Source: Artemisia argyi
Taxonomy: Eukaryota; Streptophyta; Magnoliopsida; Asterales; Asteraceae
Direction of reading: 5' to 3'
Assembly: GCA_030686995.1 (NCBI GenBank)
Contig: CM060703.1
Coordinates: 1,024,501-1,088,500 of the forward strand
Length of the DNA: 64,000 bases
Made by a program: the position numbers and the translations under genes. How positions within the stretch are numbered: position 1 is the first letter of the stretch; every line of letters starts with the position of its first letter. Positions 1 to 9,397 of the stretch are shown here, piece by piece. The notes beneath the pieces were generated by a model, which was given only the letters and a program-made list of their open reading frames with translations, was not told where the DNA came from and searched no databases.

Positions 1-4
<4 letters not shown>

Positions 5-77
<73 letters not shown>
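5..77. repeat. (TA)n microsatellite
   Basis: Uninterrupted alternating TA run of about 70 bases. Two more runs of this kind lie at 15836-15885 and 43064-43124. Length is likely unstable and may be an assembly estimate. Confidence 0.95.
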
Positions 78-80
<3 letters not shown>

Positions 81-781
81 CCTTAAAAAAACAAATATAT
101 CTAATATTTTTTAAAAACATGACACTATGATAAAGTGATAACTTTAAAGAATTCTCGCCCATTCAGATTTGTACACTTTATAAATTTGATATGAAAAGCT
201 TCATGCCTAGGTGTGATGAATGTTCTTAGTTGACACCAATATATTTTATGGCTAGAAATATAGCTGACGAACCTAAATTGTGATCTTGCACAGATTTGAG
301 ATCCACCCTTTATCCCATTACACCCATTCGCTTTAAAATGTTAGCAACTATAACAAATCACCAACTCTCTTTTCAGTCATGTGCAACTGGTGTGGTAACA
401 ATATCCAAGTCTTTTCTTTCTTGCTTTTGAAATTTTGTAATGAATTCACGTTTTTTGGGCAGATTTTTGAACTTCGATTTGAGGCAAGCTGTTGAGGTGA
501 ATTATTTCAAATATGGAGATGATGATCGTCAATGGCTTGTGTTCAGAAACATGAAGGTATGTAAGATAATCTTATAAGGAAAATAGGACCACCTTTATTT
601 TAGTATTCCTAAAAGTCTATCACTTCATGTTTAAGTAGTAGCACACCATTGAGTGTTGACTCTTCTGGTCAAATGCCACCTCAGTCTATCTTCTTCCTTA
701 AATACAACCCTCAGTTAGTGCTTTCTCCACCTTTGAGGATGAGAATAATGAAGACGACTATGTACCGAATAGTTGTCTGAG
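78..781. other. Left flank of the Athila-like insertion
   Basis: AT-rich sequence with no long reading frame. The only gene-like content I see is a possible internal exon at 463-556. The last five bases before the element (782-786, GTCAC) are the left copy of its target-site duplication. Confidence 0.6.
463..556 (+). other. Exon-like stretch, unknown gene
   Basis: A 94-base open stretch is bounded by a plausible acceptor (TTGGGCAG) and donor (AAG followed by GTATGT). Read from base 464 it gives about 31 residues that include FKYGDDDRQWLVFRNMK. I do not recognise the family. It could be an upstream exon of the RNA-dependent RNA polymerase remnant at 9398-9995, from which the 8.1 kb element now separates it, but I cannot align it to that family, so this is only a possibility. 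Confidence 0.25.
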
Positions 782-786
782 GTCAC

Positions 787-2131
787 TGATGAGGCGAAAA
801 ATGGTCCATTTTTAGGGGGTCATTTAAGCCCGAATCCGAATTTATTTGATCAAATATTGCCCTAAATCGTTCCTTTTGTGATTTTAGGTACTTGGAGAGT
901 GAATTCTGGAAAAGAAGCCATTTTGAACGTTTTTGGAGCATAAAAGTGAAGAAAACGGCAAAGTCTCAATTTTCCATGCTGGGAACAGTACATGAAGGCG
1001 TCAAGAGTAAACTCATGACGGCGTCAAACCTCAAGAATAAAAATCCGTAGTTGATGACGGCGTCACACAGGGCGTCAGAAGTAGATCAAGGCCGTCCGAG
1101 GAAGTATTTGGCGGTGAGATGACGGCGTCACACCTTTGTTCTTGACACCGTCATCCCTATTTTCCTATATATAGTTTTCTAGTTTTTCACATTAAGGAGA
1201 GAAGTTTTGGAGAAACCCTAAAGACGATTTTGGTGCAACTTTTACAGGTTTTTCAAGGGTTCCAAACCCTTGATACCTTGCATTGTAATTGAGATAAGTG
1301 TTCTTCTAATTCAATCAATATGTCTATGTGTTGGTTGTCTATATCTTGTTCTTATCTCAATTCCATTATGCTAGGCTAGATCTCTTTTGTGTTTGCGTAG
1401 ATCTAATGAAACCTAGATATTGATTATGTGTTGATTACTTGTTTATTCTTGTCTTGGATGAATGATTTATATGTTAGGCTTAAGAAAACTGGCAGATCTC
1501 CAAATGGTAACATGCTTGAACGTCTTAAGAAACATGAACCGAGGCGTACTAGGTCTTTATTGGTTGTATTTAATGCATGAGCCACTGTTTACAATCCCTA
1601 TAGTTGAAATGGGCATGGTGTAGGAGGAGATAAGAGCTCATAGAATTGGGGAGTTATGTATGCCACCCCATGAATGGTATTAAGGAATACGATCCGTCAT
1701 CCATACAATTATAACAAGTAATTAACGTGTAAAAGATATCTAGGGAGTAGTGAAATCTAAGTAAACACATTTTCTCCAATTACTGCTCACAACCTTAGTA
1801 TAATTAGTTTATTTTCATTTTTGGTATTTTATTTTGATTGCATCTTACTTTTGGGTTAGTTGAATAGCAACTAATTCCGCCCACTCTTCCAAAACCCGAG
1901 ATTTTTACTTGCTTTCTAAAAAATATAAAAACACAAAAATAATCATCCCTCACCTTTAGAACTAGTATTTAGGCTTTCTAATCCTAGCGACACTATTCCT
2001 AAGCTGAACGATCAATCCCTCGGTACTTGTCACTATACTATACTACAACGATCAGGTACACTGCCTGGTGGGGGTTGTAAGCTTCTCGAGATCCCTCGAG
2101 AGGTAAAGCCTGTTGCGATTCCCACGCATCA
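787..2131 (+). repeat. 5' LTR of Athila-like element
   Basis: A 1345-bp repeat with TG...CA ends, matching 7540-8884. U3 carries a cluster of TGACG palindromes just ahead of a TATA box (1166-1174). The end has a palindromic segment around CTCGAGATCCCTCGAG. Confidence 0.93.
1015..1174 (+). promoter_or_regulatory. LTR promoter: TGACG palindromes plus TATA box
   Basis: Four 11-bp near-palindromes of the form TGACGGCGTCA occur at 1015-1025, 1055-1065, 1120-1130 and 1143-1153 (the last reads TGACACCGTCA). Half sites GGCGTCA lie near 988 and 1072. The last palindrome ends 13 bases before TATATATAG (1166-1174). TGACG is the core recognised by plant TGA-type bZIP factors; that these sites drive the element is inference. 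The 3' LTR repeats the arrangement, with TATA at 7919-7927. Confidence 0.6.
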
Positions 2132-2137
2132 AGTTTT

Positions 2138-2156
2138 TGGCGCCGTAGCCCGGGGA
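2138..2156 (+). other. Primer-binding site, tRNA-Asp-like
   Basis: TGGCGCCGTAGCCCGGGGA lies 6 bases after the 5' LTR. It matches the complement of the plant tRNA-Asp 3' end (TGGCGCCGTTGCCGGGGA) except for one substitution and one extra C. This primer choice is characteristic of Athila-type elements. Confidence 0.75.
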
Positions 2157-2303
2157 ATAGTTATTGTCTAGGTTAGAATTTCTTTTTATTAGGTCTACTT
2201 GCTAGATTCCTTTCTAGTAAGATTTTTATTTTTATTTTTAGGTTTTCTTTAGTCTATCTTATTTCTTCGTGCCTTTGTTCGTAACTCTTTACCATCCGAC
2301 ATC

Positions 2304-3698
2304 ATGGAAGGTGGTAACATCTTTGAACCCGTCATCCCACCACAACAAAACCCACCACTAGAACCCCTTAGGCCCCGAACCTTAGGAGATTATTCCCGAC
2401 CTAGCCACCAAGGCTACCGAAACACCATTGAGCTCACCGGAGACAATGTGACCCCCTTGCGATCCGACACCATCCGGTTGGTGCAAAGCGGATGTGCATT
2501 CCATGGACTTCGTTCCGAAGATCCAAACCAACATCTTAAGGACTTACTCAAAATCGTAGATTCCATAGACCTAGGTGTTGAAACTAGAGAGACTACCCGT
2601 TTACGCCTATTCCAATTCTCTCTACGGGATCAAGCTAGTCAATGGCTTGAGCGTTTACCCGCGGGATCCATCACCACATGGGATGATCTCACCACTCGTT
2701 TCCTTGCTCAATTTTTCCCACCGGGGAGAACTACTAAGCTTAGGAATGACATCTTGATGTTCCAACAACGTCAAAATGAATCTCTTTATGAAGCATGGAC
2801 TCGTTTCAAGGACTTACTCCAAAAAGTCCCTCATCATGGCATAGATCTTTGGCTCCAAGTCCAAATTTTCTATGACCATATCGACATCTCCACGAGGCGA
2901 ACCATTGACCAATCGGCCGGTGGTAAGCTATGTGATCTTAGTGCGGAACAATCATGGGAACTCATAGAAGATCTTGCTCTCTATGACAACGAAAGTTGGA
3001 ATGATCCCTGTGATTTGAACGAAATGGTCAAGGCAATATCTTTGCCTTCGAACAATTCTAGCACTCCCAACCGTAGGATCATGGAACTTGAAGGTCGAGT
3101 CAAGTCTTTCATGAAATCTTACGAAGCTCATAAACCTTCAAGCCAAGTAAGCAGAATCGCCTCTACATGCAAACTATGCAATGGCCCTCATGAGACCCAT
3201 AACTGCATGGAACTTCCAAAACGTGCTTATAACGAATTCACATCATCACATGTAGGTCAGGGTCCTCGAACTTCTGCCGAAGCCTATGAGGTATGGAAGG
3301 ATAAACCTGATTTTAGAAGGTACCAAACGCGAAGCGTATCCTTCAATGACTCCTCACCACTCACTTGGTCCGAGCATTTTCCGTCACAAGGTATCCCTAG
3401 GCAAAGCTGTGAAGATACTTTAAAAAAATTCATTCTATCTCAAGAACTACAGCTCATTACGCTCGAGGCAAAATTTAAACAACAGCAGGCTGACGTGAAC
3501 AACAAGATTTGTAATCTGTTGACTGCTATCAAAGAGCATATTGATAATAAGCCCATTCACGTTGATGAGGTTAAATCTGCTACCGTCATGAGTCCACCAG
3601 CCTCCCCTGTAAAAATAAAAAGTCCTAGCAAGTTATTCAAACATCTATCTCCTAACGGAAAAGAACCTGTCAACCCCCTGGACCAATCCACTTCGTAA
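2304..3698 (+). CDS. gag: Athila-type Gag protein
   Basis: This 464-residue frame starts at the first ATG after the primer-binding site. It encodes the structural (capsid and nucleocapsid) protein of the element, expected to assemble cytoplasmic virus-like particles. Residues about 95-210 form the retrotransposon gag domain, with motifs RLRLFQFSLRDQAS, WLERLPAGSI and FLAQFFPPGR that I associate with plant Athila gag. A compact CCHC-like knuckle (CKLCNGPHETHNC) lies near residues 289-301. A probable coiled-coil segment (FKQQQADVNNKI) lies around residues 390-410. The frame is uninterrupted. It ends at TAA 3696-3698, where the downstream protease-like frame is already open in the -1 register. 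Confidence 0.9.
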   Translation: MEGGNIFEPVIPPQQNPPLEPLRPRTLGDYSRPSHQGYRNTIELTGDNVTPLRSDTIRLVQSGCAFHGLRSEDPNQHLKDLLKIVDSIDLGVETRETTRLRLFQFSLRDQASQWLERLPAGSITTWDDLTTRFLAQFFPPGRTTKLRNDILMFQQRQNESLYEAWTRFKDLLQKVPHHGIDLWLQVQIFYDHIDISTRRTIDQSAGGKLCDLSAEQSWELIEDLALYDNESWNDPCDLNEMVKAISLPSNNSSTPNRRIMELEGRVKSFMKSYEAHKPSSQVSRIASTCKLCNGPHETHNCMELPKRAYNEFTSSHVGQGPRTSAEAYEVWKDKPDFRRYQTRSVSFNDSSPLTWSEHFPSQGIPRQSCEDTLKKFILSQELQLITLEAKFKQQQADVNNKICNLLTAIKEHIDNKPIHVDEVKSATVMSPPASPVKIKSPSKLFKHLSPNGKEPVNPLDQSTS

Positions 3699-3910
3699 AC
3701 ACCATCACCACAATATCTGCTGCAACATCCAACCCAACCCAACAACAAACTAACAAATTCAGTCAGACAGCGAAAGATGAGACCTCAAGGGTTGACCATG
3801 CTTCGGCAAGGAAACCTACCGACTCACCCGAGCAATGCACCGCGCAAGAATCCGACAAACCGAATGAAAGGAACGAGAAATCGGAAGAGAATGAGAAAGG
3901 TCCAACCATT

Positions 3911-5059
3911 TTGGGTAAATCTATTATTGAAGAATCCGAGAGAAAAATGGAGGATGTTATTAGTGTGGGTAGCAATCAGACTAAGGAAAGTAACCCTAAA
4001 GTTTTCAAGATCCCCTGCACCATTGAGGAAAAGCTCTTAACCGATAGTCATATAGATCCTAGCTTCCCAGTCAACATAATCCCCCTTTCCCTATACCACA
4101 AAACCTTTCCAGAGCACATTGCGTGCGAGAGAGTAATAGAAAATTTATCAATTAGGATTGGAGAGCTTGTTTACAATACTGACCTCACCGTGGTTGATGA
4201 CATGGACCCTCTCACCAATCAAACGTTAACCCACCTTGTCCTTGGGATACCATTTATCAATGAATCTGGAGCAATCCTTGATGAGAAAGATGGTAGTGTA
4301 GTGCTCACCAATGGTGTTAGGAAGGTAATTTTTCGTAGGGATAGTGAGGAGGTGTACGAGTATCGTCCCTCTCTTGGGGGGAATCTATATGGGTCAAAGG
4401 ATGGAGAGTTGGGGAAGATAAGACGACGTGATCCGAATAATCTCAAAATCCCCTGCATGATCGGTCATAAGTACTTCGATAACATATACATTAATGTATT
4501 CCTGCCAAAGAATTTTATGTCATTGTTTCATTATAACAATATCTGCAGATGGGGGATGATTTACAAGGGAGAGAAAGTGGTTGGTAAGGATCATGAAATC
4601 CAGGTGTTCGTAGGAAATATGGCATTTCCTATGGAATTCACGATTGTGGACAACATAGAGGACTATGTCGACCCTAGGTTATCACAAGTCGTCTTTGGAG
4701 CACCCTTTTGTGAAATCACTAATTTGATAGTGGATGACTTGAACGGAATCATGACCTTCACTGATGGGATTAGGAGGATTTCATACCAAACGCCATACAA
4801 GAGAAAAGACCTTAAGGGAATAGATTGTGACGGGCTTGATATGATAAGCTCCCAACTTATCTTGTGTGATGAAGATGTTAGGAGAGGGTGTAGAAATATT
4901 TCTGATTTATCATGTGGATTCTTTAAGAATGTTAGTAAGCTTGGTTCTAAGTATCGACAAGATGTTTTCGAATTCGAAGATCCGAAGTACTTGCACTATG
5001 AAAGCGATACTAGTTTAGAAGACGACCTGGAGAGTGGAACCAATGATGAGGTCACGTAG
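3911..5059 (+). CDS. Tandem degenerate retropepsin-like protein of the Athila-like element
   Basis: From the first usable start (a TTG at 3911) the frame gives 382 residues. The same frame is open back to about 3695, so about 72 more low-complexity residues may belong to it. It sits at the protease position after gag, in the -1 frame. It contains two copies of one domain, residues about 31-142 and 177-293. Each opens with a KIPC motif and continues to a V(L/F)G(I/A)P(F) motif and a final NGVRKVIF or DGIRRISY stretch, as in Athila proteases. In the family, the first strand carries Asp-x-Gly-Ala/Ser. Copy one keeps Asp49 but has Pro-Ser-Phe after it. Copy two has Asn195 in place of Asp. Neither looks catalytically competent. 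No reverse transcriptase follows. Confidence 0.7.
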   Translation: MGKSIIEESERKMEDVISVGSNQTKESNPKVFKIPCTIEEKLLTDSHIDPSFPVNIIPLSLYHKTFPEHIACERVIENLSIRIGELVYNTDLTVVDDMDPLTNQTLTHLVLGIPFINESGAILDEKDGSVVLTNGVRKVIFRRDSEEVYEYRPSLGGNLYGSKDGELGKIRRRDPNNLKIPCMIGHKYFDNIYINVFLPKNFMSLFHYNNICRWGMIYKGEKVVGKDHEIQVFVGNMAFPMEFTIVDNIEDYVDPRLSQVVFGAPFCEITNLIVDDLNGIMTFTDGIRRISYQTPYKRKDLKGIDCDGLDMISSQLILCDEDVRRGCRNISDLSCGFFKNVSKLGSKYRQDVFEFEDPKYLHYESDTSLEDDLESGTNDEVT

Positions 5060-5906
5060 TAACCCATGACCTTGAGTCTAGCTACAAGACTCGTAAATAA
5101 AGAAAAGCGCTTCTTGGGAGGCAACCCATGTTCTGTGTGATTTTATTTGTTTGATTGTTATTTGCTTCCGTATGCATGTTTTATTTTTATTGTTGGTTGA
5201 TCATGTTTCTAAATTAATAAGTGGAAATACTTTACTATGTTGTTTGGCCTAGTCTTAACTCCAACCTAAAAGTATTTTTGCAAAAGATAAGTGTAAGGGG
5301 AAACCCCAAATATGTTTCTAAGAAACAAACCGATCATGATTCTCCAAAATATTAAATGATCATGTATATTCGTATTCGTTAGAGTCAAATGCTTGTATTG
5401 AGTCATAATGAAGTTTTGCAGGATTTTCCAGGAAGTAGGACCAAGTTTTTCCAGAAATTTTCCGGAAACTTAACATAAAAATTTCTGCAGGTCCATTCTG
5501 ACGGCGTCAGAGTTTTACTCTTGACGGCATCAGGAGTTAAAATCTGGAAATTTTACCGGTTTTGTTTTTCTAACGGAGTCTTATGGTTTTTGTGAATTAT
5601 TAAGTTTTATAATCTCCAGGAGATTTGCAAACTTCATTCCACAAGCATTATATCTTATTTTGTTTTCTAGGATTTAGTAACTTATATAGGATGCCGCCGA
5701 TTTTACGCGAGGTTGTCTTGTCTATTTTTGTCAGGATTTACAGGTTATGTTCGACAAGGAGATGATTTATATTCTGGAAGGGAAGCTTTGATGGTTAATT
5801 TTCTTGGAGGAAGATTTAACCTGGCCAACCTATAATCTATACCGAGCGAATCAGGGGAGTATTTGATTTCATTCTCTTTACTTTTTCACTTTTACATTCT
5901 TTACTT

Positions 5907-5945
5907 GAACATTGGGGACAATGTTCATCTTAAGTGTAAGGGGAG
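5907..5945 (+). other. Hairpin with GGGA loop followed by purine motif (internal copy)
   Basis: GAACATTG (5907-5914), loop GGGA, then CAATGTTC (5919-5926) form a perfect 8-bp stem. AAGTGTAAGGGGAGGG follows from 5932. A second module with a different stem but the same layout lies at 7501-7535 beside the 3' LTR. Confidence 0.7.
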
Positions 5946-6908
5946 GGTAAAAAGATGATACCTTACATATGCACTTTCGCTTGAGTTTGTTTTGTTTGAT
6001 AGTAGATGTGTAATAAAACTATGAGAAATACTTGTTAGTGTAATTTTAGCGCCAAATTTAAATTTTTTTACAACATTTAGGAGTGAAACTTTAGCCATAG
6101 CAAGCGTCTCATGGATAGGAGATTGTATGACTAGCACATAACCGTATATTCAGAAAAATTTTCCACCCAAAAATGTGAGGTTCGACTTTAGATTTGATAG
6201 GAAAAGCATTTATTATTAGTGCTTATGAGTGTACCGGTAGCATTTACATTCTAGAACTTACGTTAGTGATGCATCCCGAGACCGCTAGTGAGACTACATT
6301 CGTGTAGTAGGATTTACTACATGATAAGAGGCATTAGGATCACCTTTGTGTTAAACCCGTATTATAATTACTTGACCATTTAAGTCATATTACTTGGCTA
6401 GTTAAGTCAACTAATTTTTCCCACACCCTTAGCGTTGTACTCATTTTTAGTACACGAAACCCCTAGTACACCCCTCCGAGCCTATCTTTTCGTTTCTAAC
6501 TTTAAGCATCTTACTTAAAGGAATAATTTGTTACACCCCACTTAAATGTACAACCAAATTGCCTTAGCCTTCCGTGTATGCGCTCATTTTTAGTGCATTA
6601 TTGTTATTTGTTAAACCCTAAGTTAACTTTCTAATTGATTACATGGTTGCTAAGTCGAGTCATATCCTTGTACATATTGTTTTGGGATGATTGGGACTCA
6701 TGGGTAAAGTACTTATTTTATGGAGTAATGGGGAAGAACATCACTTATTACCCCCATATGTACGTTAATCTTAAAAGTGCTCCAAGTGTTTTGATTATCT
6801 TAATTCGAGTTATTAGATTAGTTAATTGTAAAGTATGTAAAGATTCAAGTGTAATGGAAACGTTCATTCCCTATGATGTACCATTTTGGATGGTAGGGTA
6901 AGAGTGTA

Positions 6909-6911
<3 letters not shown>

Positions 6912-6950
<39 letters not shown>

Positions 6951-6980
6951 GAAAAATCAAGAAAAAGAAAAAAAAAAAAA
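6912..6980 (+). repeat. Poly(A) and A-rich tract
   Basis: A run of about 37 A followed by interrupted A-rich sequence, inside the non-coding part of the Athila-like element. The lysine-rich reading frame across it is an artefact of the run. Confidence 0.9.
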
Positions 6981-7500
6981 GAGAAAAAACATACGGACTA
7001 CTGTCCCTTTTTATTCTATGTTCATTTTATGTTTTTGTTATTTTTCATTTATTAGCATAAGTCGAGTCTAGTCTTGGCTTAGCAACGCCACATTGTACAT
7101 GTAATTGACCAAGATTGTTAACTCGCCACCTGTAAAACTTCCTTTATCCAACAAAACCGTGTAATTCATATCCCTATACCTAACGTTACAACCCTTTAAA
7201 AGACCTCTTTGATAGTTTATCCTAGGTGCTTACGCCATGTGGTGGAGGTTTGATCATTTCCCAAGCCTATGGTAATCTATTTTGCTATGACAGGTAGTGA
7301 GAGATATTTTCCATTTCCATAATGTTATATTACTTTATTACAGCCGAGAGATGTGAGTATCTAAACACTATTTGTGAGGTGCTAGTGTATGACCTCCGTG
7401 CTTGTCTATTGGTCTTTAGTGGAACGATTATTTGTTGTAATTACTTTTATATTAGTGTTAAATGACCCCTAACTTGTCTTTTGAGTAGAATAAAAGCGCA

Positions 7501-7539
7501 TTTGCTTGAGGACAAGCAAATCTCAAGTGTAAGGGTATA
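7501..7539 (+). other. Hairpin with AGGA loop and polypurine tract before the 3' LTR
   Basis: TTTGCTTG (7501-7508), loop AGGA, then CAAGCAAA (7513-7520) form a perfect 8-bp stem. AAGTGTAAGGG (7525-7535) follows and abuts the 3' LTR start at 7540, the expected position of the plus-strand primer (polypurine tract). Confidence 0.7.
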
Positions 7540-8884
7540 TGATGAGGCGAAAAATGGTCCGTTTTTAGGGGGTCATTTAAGCCCGAATCCGAATTTATTT
7601 GATCAAATATTGCCCTAAATCGTTCCTTTTGTGATTTTAGGTACTTGGAGAGTGAATTCTGGAAAAGAAGCCATTTTAGACGTTTTTGGAGCATAAAAGT
7701 GAAGAAAACGGCAAAGTCTCAATTTTCCATGCTGGGAACAGTACATGAAGGCGTCAAGAGTAAACTCATGACTGCGTCAAACCTCAAGAATAAAAATCCG
7801 TAGTTGATGACGGCGTCACACAGGGCGTCAGAAGTAGATCAAGGCCGTCCGAGGAAGTATTTGGCGGCGAGATGACGGCGTCACACCTTTGTTCTTGACG
7901 CCGTCATCCCTATTTTCCTATATATAGTTTTCTAGTTTTTCACATTAAGGAGAGAAGTTTTGGAGAAACCCTAAAGACGATTTTGGTGCAACTTTTACAG
8001 GTTTTTCAAGGGTTCCAAACCCTTGATACCTTGCATTGTAATTGAGATAAGTGTTCTTCTAATTCAATCAATATGTCTATGTGTTGGTTGTCTATATCTT
8101 GTTCTTATCTCAATTCCATTATGCTAGGCTAGATCTCTTTTGTGTTTGCTTAGATCTAATGAAACCTAGATATTGATTATGTGTTGATTACTTGTTTATT
8201 CTTGTCTTGGATGAATGATTTATATGTTAGGCTTAAGAAAACTGGCAGATCTCCAAATGGTAACATGCTTGAACGTCTTAAGAAACATGAACCGAGGCGT
8301 ACTAGGTCTTTATTGGTTGTATTTAATGCATGAGCCACTGTTTACAATCTCTATAGTTGTGCTGGGCATGGTGTAGGAGGAGATAAGAGCTCATAGAATT
8401 GGGGAGTTATGTATGCCACCCCATGAATGGTATTAAGGAGTACGATCCGTCATCCATACAATTATAACAAGTAATTAACGTGTAAAAGATATCTAGGGAG
8501 TAGTGAAATCTAAGTAAACACATTTTCTCCAATTACTGCTCACAACCTTAGTATAATTAGTTTATTTTCATTTTTAGTATTTTATTTTGATTGCATCTTA
8601 GTTTTGGGTTAGTTGAATAGCAACTAATTCCGCCCACTCTTCCAAAACCCGAGATTTTTACTTGCTTTCTAAAAAATATAAAAACAAAAAAATAATCATC
8701 CCTCACCTTTAGAACTAGTATTTAGGCTTTCTAATCCTAGCGACACTATTCCTAAGCTGAACGATCAATCCCCCGGTACTTGTCACTATACTATACTACA
8801 ACGATCAGGTACACTGCCTGGTGGGGGTTGTAAGCTTCTCGAGATCCCTCGAGAGGTAAAGCCTGTTGCGATTCCCACGCATCA
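7540..8884 (+). repeat. 3' LTR of Athila-like element
   Basis: A 1345-bp repeat matching 787-2131 at a fixed offset of 6753 with no indel. It is followed by the right target-site copy GTCAC (8885-8889). Confidence 0.93.
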
Positions 8885-8889
8885 GTCAC

Positions 8890-9397
8890 AATTGCAGGTG
8901 CGAAGTCATTTGTTGAAATGTTTTTATGTATCTGTGACTTGGCCATTTTTTGCACAAACATGTTTATTAACTTTTGTATATCTATGACTTGGCCATTCTT
9001 TGCAGGTACGGGGTCACATTAAGCTTCTTTATGATTCCATTTATTTAATTTTCTGTATTCAAAGCTAATTTTAATCTAGGTTTTGCGTTTGGGATTGTGT
9101 AAAACAGTTTGTTAAGTTTGTTGAGAATGAAGGATAGTGGTGGTGGTGGATCATTTGTTGCAGTTAGGAGGTTTTTTCATGGTCTTGATATAACCAACCA
9201 CACTTATCATACTAATTCATGTATAATCCAATTTCGTTTTGTCGATATTCGATTCAATTTTAGATATTGTTTCATTTTAGCCATGGTTGATTGTGTATAT
9301 GCATGGATGTACATCTTAATAAAAAAAAATTGTTTTTATAAATTTCAGGTTGAAATTATTATGGCCTACCTGAGGATGAACCAACCACAGATTGCAG
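8890..9397. other. Right flank of the Athila-like element
   Basis: Intergenic or intronic AT-rich sequence with short imperfect repeats of CTTGGCCATT. No coding region I can support before 9398. Confidence 0.5.

Larger units (their letters stand above)
5060..7539 (+). other. Non-coding 3' interior of the Athila-like element
   Basis: About 2.5 kb without a credible gene, where an autonomous element would carry the end of pol and its 3' region. It opens with GCGCTTCTTGGGAGGCAACCC (5107-5127), a sequence I associate with the post-coding region of Athila-like elements. It also contains TGACG palindromes at 5499-5509 and 5522-5532, three AAGTGTAAGGG purine motifs (from 5289, 5932 and 7525), a poly(A) run (6912-6948) and two perfect hairpins (5907-5926 and 7501-7520). 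Confidence 0.65.
787..8884 (+). mobile_element. Complete non-autonomous Athila-like LTR retrotransposon
   Basis: Two 1345-bp direct repeats (787-2131 and 7540-8884) start with TGATGAGGCG and end with CGCATCA. They are flanked by a perfect 5-bp duplication, GTCAC (782-786 and 8885-8889). By eye I count about 16 substitutions between the LTRs (roughly 1.2%) and no indel, so insertion was recent. A primer-binding site resembling the complement of the tRNA-Asp 3' end follows the 5' LTR, and a purine stretch precedes the 3' LTR. The interior encodes a gag (2304-3698) and a protein with two degenerate protease-like domains (up to 5059). There is then about 2.5 kb of non-coding DNA. No reverse transcriptase, RNase H or integrase reading frame is present, so the element must have been mobilised by enzymes supplied elsewhere. 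Confidence 0.93.

Noticed and set aside
3911..5059. Reading the second Athila ORF as a captured host gene
   Set aside because: Its two halves match the Athila protease position, KIPC start and VLGIPF-like segments, so descent from the element's own protease explains it better.
6886..7071. Lysine-rich frame of 61 codons
   Set aside because: Produced entirely by a poly(A) and A-rich tract inside the non-coding part of the Athila-like element.
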